Shown here: piece after piece, positions 4,735-5,696 of the stretch
Layout of the letters: the number at the start of each line of letters is the position of its first letter
Position numbering within the stretch: position 1 is the first letter of the stretch
DNA from: an uncultured Caulobacteraceae bacterium
Lineage (GTDB): Bacteria > Pseudomonadota > Alphaproteobacteria > Caulobacterales > Caulobacteraceae
Length of the DNA stretch: 5,696 bases
Assembly (NCBI GenBank): GCA_946482375.1
Contig: CAMLRH010000182.1
Span: 1-5,696, forward strand
Direction: 5' to 3'
The notes under the pieces: model-generated
What the model was told of the DNA's origin: nothing
Seen by the model: the letters and a program-made list of their open reading frames with translations, nothing else
Databases searched by the model: none
Program-made: the position numbers and the translations under genes

Positions 4735-5696
4735 GTGGCGCCCCGCCAACCCAGCCGCAAGGCGCTCTACCTTCCCTTCGTTCTCCTGCTGATCGCGGGC
4801 GTGGTCTGGACTTTCGTCTGGTTCTCGATGCGCACGGAGTTGCGCGAGCGCATGGACGCCGGTGCTGAGGAGCTGCGGGCGGCGGGCTACACCGTCAGCT
4901 GGCAGGACCGCACTTTCGGCGGCTACCCCTTCCGGCTCGACGCCAACCTGAAAGGCTTCCGCATCGGCGAGCCGTCCGGCTGGGCGGTGGAGGCGCCGTC
5001 CATCCGTTCCGAAGCCTTCGTCTATGCTCTGAACCACTGGGTCGCCGTGGCGCCCGAGGGCGTGGTGCTGCACCGGCCGATCGGCGGGGCGCTGGAGATC
5101 AAGGGCCAGGCGCTCAGGGCCAGCCTGCGCAACCTCGACCAGCACCCGGCGCGGGTGGCGGTGGAGGGCGCGAACCTGACCTTCACGCCTATCAACGGCG
5201 GCCAGCCCTTCCTGCTGCGCTCGGCGGAACAACTCGACCTGCACCTGCGGCCCGGACCGCAGGACCAGGGGGCCATCCTGTTCCGCGTGACCGGCGCGCA
5301 GGCGAACCTGCCCGGCCTGCTCGCGCGCGTGGCGGACGACAAGCCGGTCGACATGAACGTCGAGCTGATCCTGTCCCACATGAGCGCGCTCAGGGGGAAC
5401 AACTGGCGGGGCATGGTTCAGCGCTGGTCGTCGGCCGGCGGTACGGCGATGGTTCGCGCCGCCAGCCTGACCGTCGGCGACGCGGTGTTGGCGGCGAACG
5501 GCGGCGGGCTGTCGGTGGGGGCCGATGGCCGCGTCGAGGGCGGCCTTAACGTCGACCTCGCCAAGGCGGGCGAAGCGCTGAGCGACATGAGCGGCGGCAT
5601 CGTCCCGCCGACCTTCAGCTTCGGCGGCGCGACGCTGACGTTCGACCAGGGCCGCACCATGCTGGGCCCCCTTCCCATCGCACCCGCGCCAAGGGT
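4735..5696 (+). CDS. DUF2125 domain-containing protein, N-terminal part (3' end outside window)
   Basis: The first 320 residues of a protein that runs off the right edge with no stop. After a short basic N-terminus comes one membrane anchor or uncleaved signal segment (about 11-31, LYLPFVLLLIAGVVWTFVWF), then a presumably periplasmic domain. The anchor, RMDAGAEELRAAGYTVSWQDR (about 38-58), GGYPFRLDANL (60-70) and the later EPSGWAVEAPSIRSEAFVYALNHWV match what I recall of DUF2125 proteins of Caulobacter-type alphaproteobacteria. The repeated beta-strand pattern with YPFRL is also reminiscent of AsmA/lipid-transfer-like or YdgA-like envelope proteins, but that is only a resemblance. No function is established for DUF2125 as far as I know, and no catalytic motif is visible. 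The start is GTG 4735 (GGAG 6 nt upstream), or alternatively ATG 4729. It diverges from chaC across 34 bp. Confidence 0.85.
   Translation, partial: MAPRQPSRKALYLPFVLLLIAGVVWTFVWFSMRTELRERMDAGAEELRAAGYTVSWQDRTFGGYPFRLDANLKGFRIGEPSGWAVEAPSIRSEAFVYALNHWVAVAPEGVVLHRPIGGALEIKGQALRASLRNLDQHPARVAVEGANLTFTPINGGQPFLLRSAEQLDLHLRPGPQDQGAILFRVTGAQANLPGLLARVADDKPVDMNVELILSHMSALRGNNWRGMVQRWSSAGGTAMVRAASLTVGDAVLAANGGGLSVGADGRVEGGLNVDLAKAGEALSDMSGGIVPPTFSFGGATLTFDQGRTMLGPLPIAPAPR

Noticed and set aside
4701..4760. Longer chaC starts (ATG at 4721 or TTG at 4760)
   Set aside because: The added residues are not conserved-looking and no good ribosome-binding site precedes either start. The TTG start would also overlap the divergent gene.
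4399..5379. 326-codon minus-strand frame opposite the DUF2125 gene
   Set aside because: It is an antisense shadow of a gene with a membrane anchor and family resemblance, and it also overlaps chaC in another frame.
1..5696. Mobile elements, CRISPR arrays, toxin-antitoxin pairs, tRNA or rRNA genes
   Set aside because: I found no repeats of the required length, no transposase or integrase motifs, no tRNA-like cloverleaf sequence and no compositional break.

Overview
This window is dense, high-GC chromosomal DNA (roughly two-thirds or more G+C by eye). It looks like an alphaproteobacterium, most plausibly of the Caulobacter/Phenylobacterium group. The evidence is the ftsE-ftsX-ydcF-plsC gene order, a Crp/Fnr-type regulator with the CECY C-terminus common in that class, a DUF2125 protein, and weak promoter-like matches to Caulobacter-type elements. 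No phage, transposon, CRISPR, tRNA or rRNA signal is visible. No intergenic gap exceeds 75 bases, so almost every base is coding.

Left half (1-2455, + strand): four genes run as one tightly coupled unit. They are the 3' end of ftsE (ABC ATPase of the divisome), ftsX (its membrane partner), a membrane-anchored YdcF/SanA-like DUF218 protein, and a PlsC-type 1-acyl-glycerol-3-phosphate acyltransferase. Each junction is a four-base stop/start overlap (ATGA, ATGA, GTGA), so translation is probably coupled. The set joins septal peptidoglycan control, an envelope protein of uncertain role and phospholipid synthesis.

Middle (2452-3432): a minus-strand GNAT acetyltransferase that strongly resembles the AAC(3)-I aminoglycoside acetyltransferases converges on plsC. 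It diverges from a small four-helix membrane protein of unknown function on the + strand. The 75-bp divergent gap holds the only sizeable regulatory region of this part. It includes a 9-bp perfect inverted repeat that brackets the ribosome-binding site and start codon of the membrane protein.

Right half (3429-5696): a cysteine-rich Crp/Fnr-family regulator converges on the membrane protein. A ChaC-like gamma-glutamylcyclotransferase (glutathione degradation) lies 39 bp upstream of it on the same strand and may be co-transcribed. A DUF2125 protein, cut by the window end, diverges from chaC across only 34 bp.

Both convergent junctions (plsC/GNAT and membrane protein/Crp) use one palindromic CTAG as the stop codon of both genes, and these are the only two CTAG tetramers I found in the window. 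I see no clearly novel multi-gene system. The observations most worth checking are the chromosomal AAC(3)-I homologue, the start-codon inverted repeat, the probably leaderless promoter with an operator-like palindrome at the Crp gene, and the thiol-themed Crp/ChaC pair.
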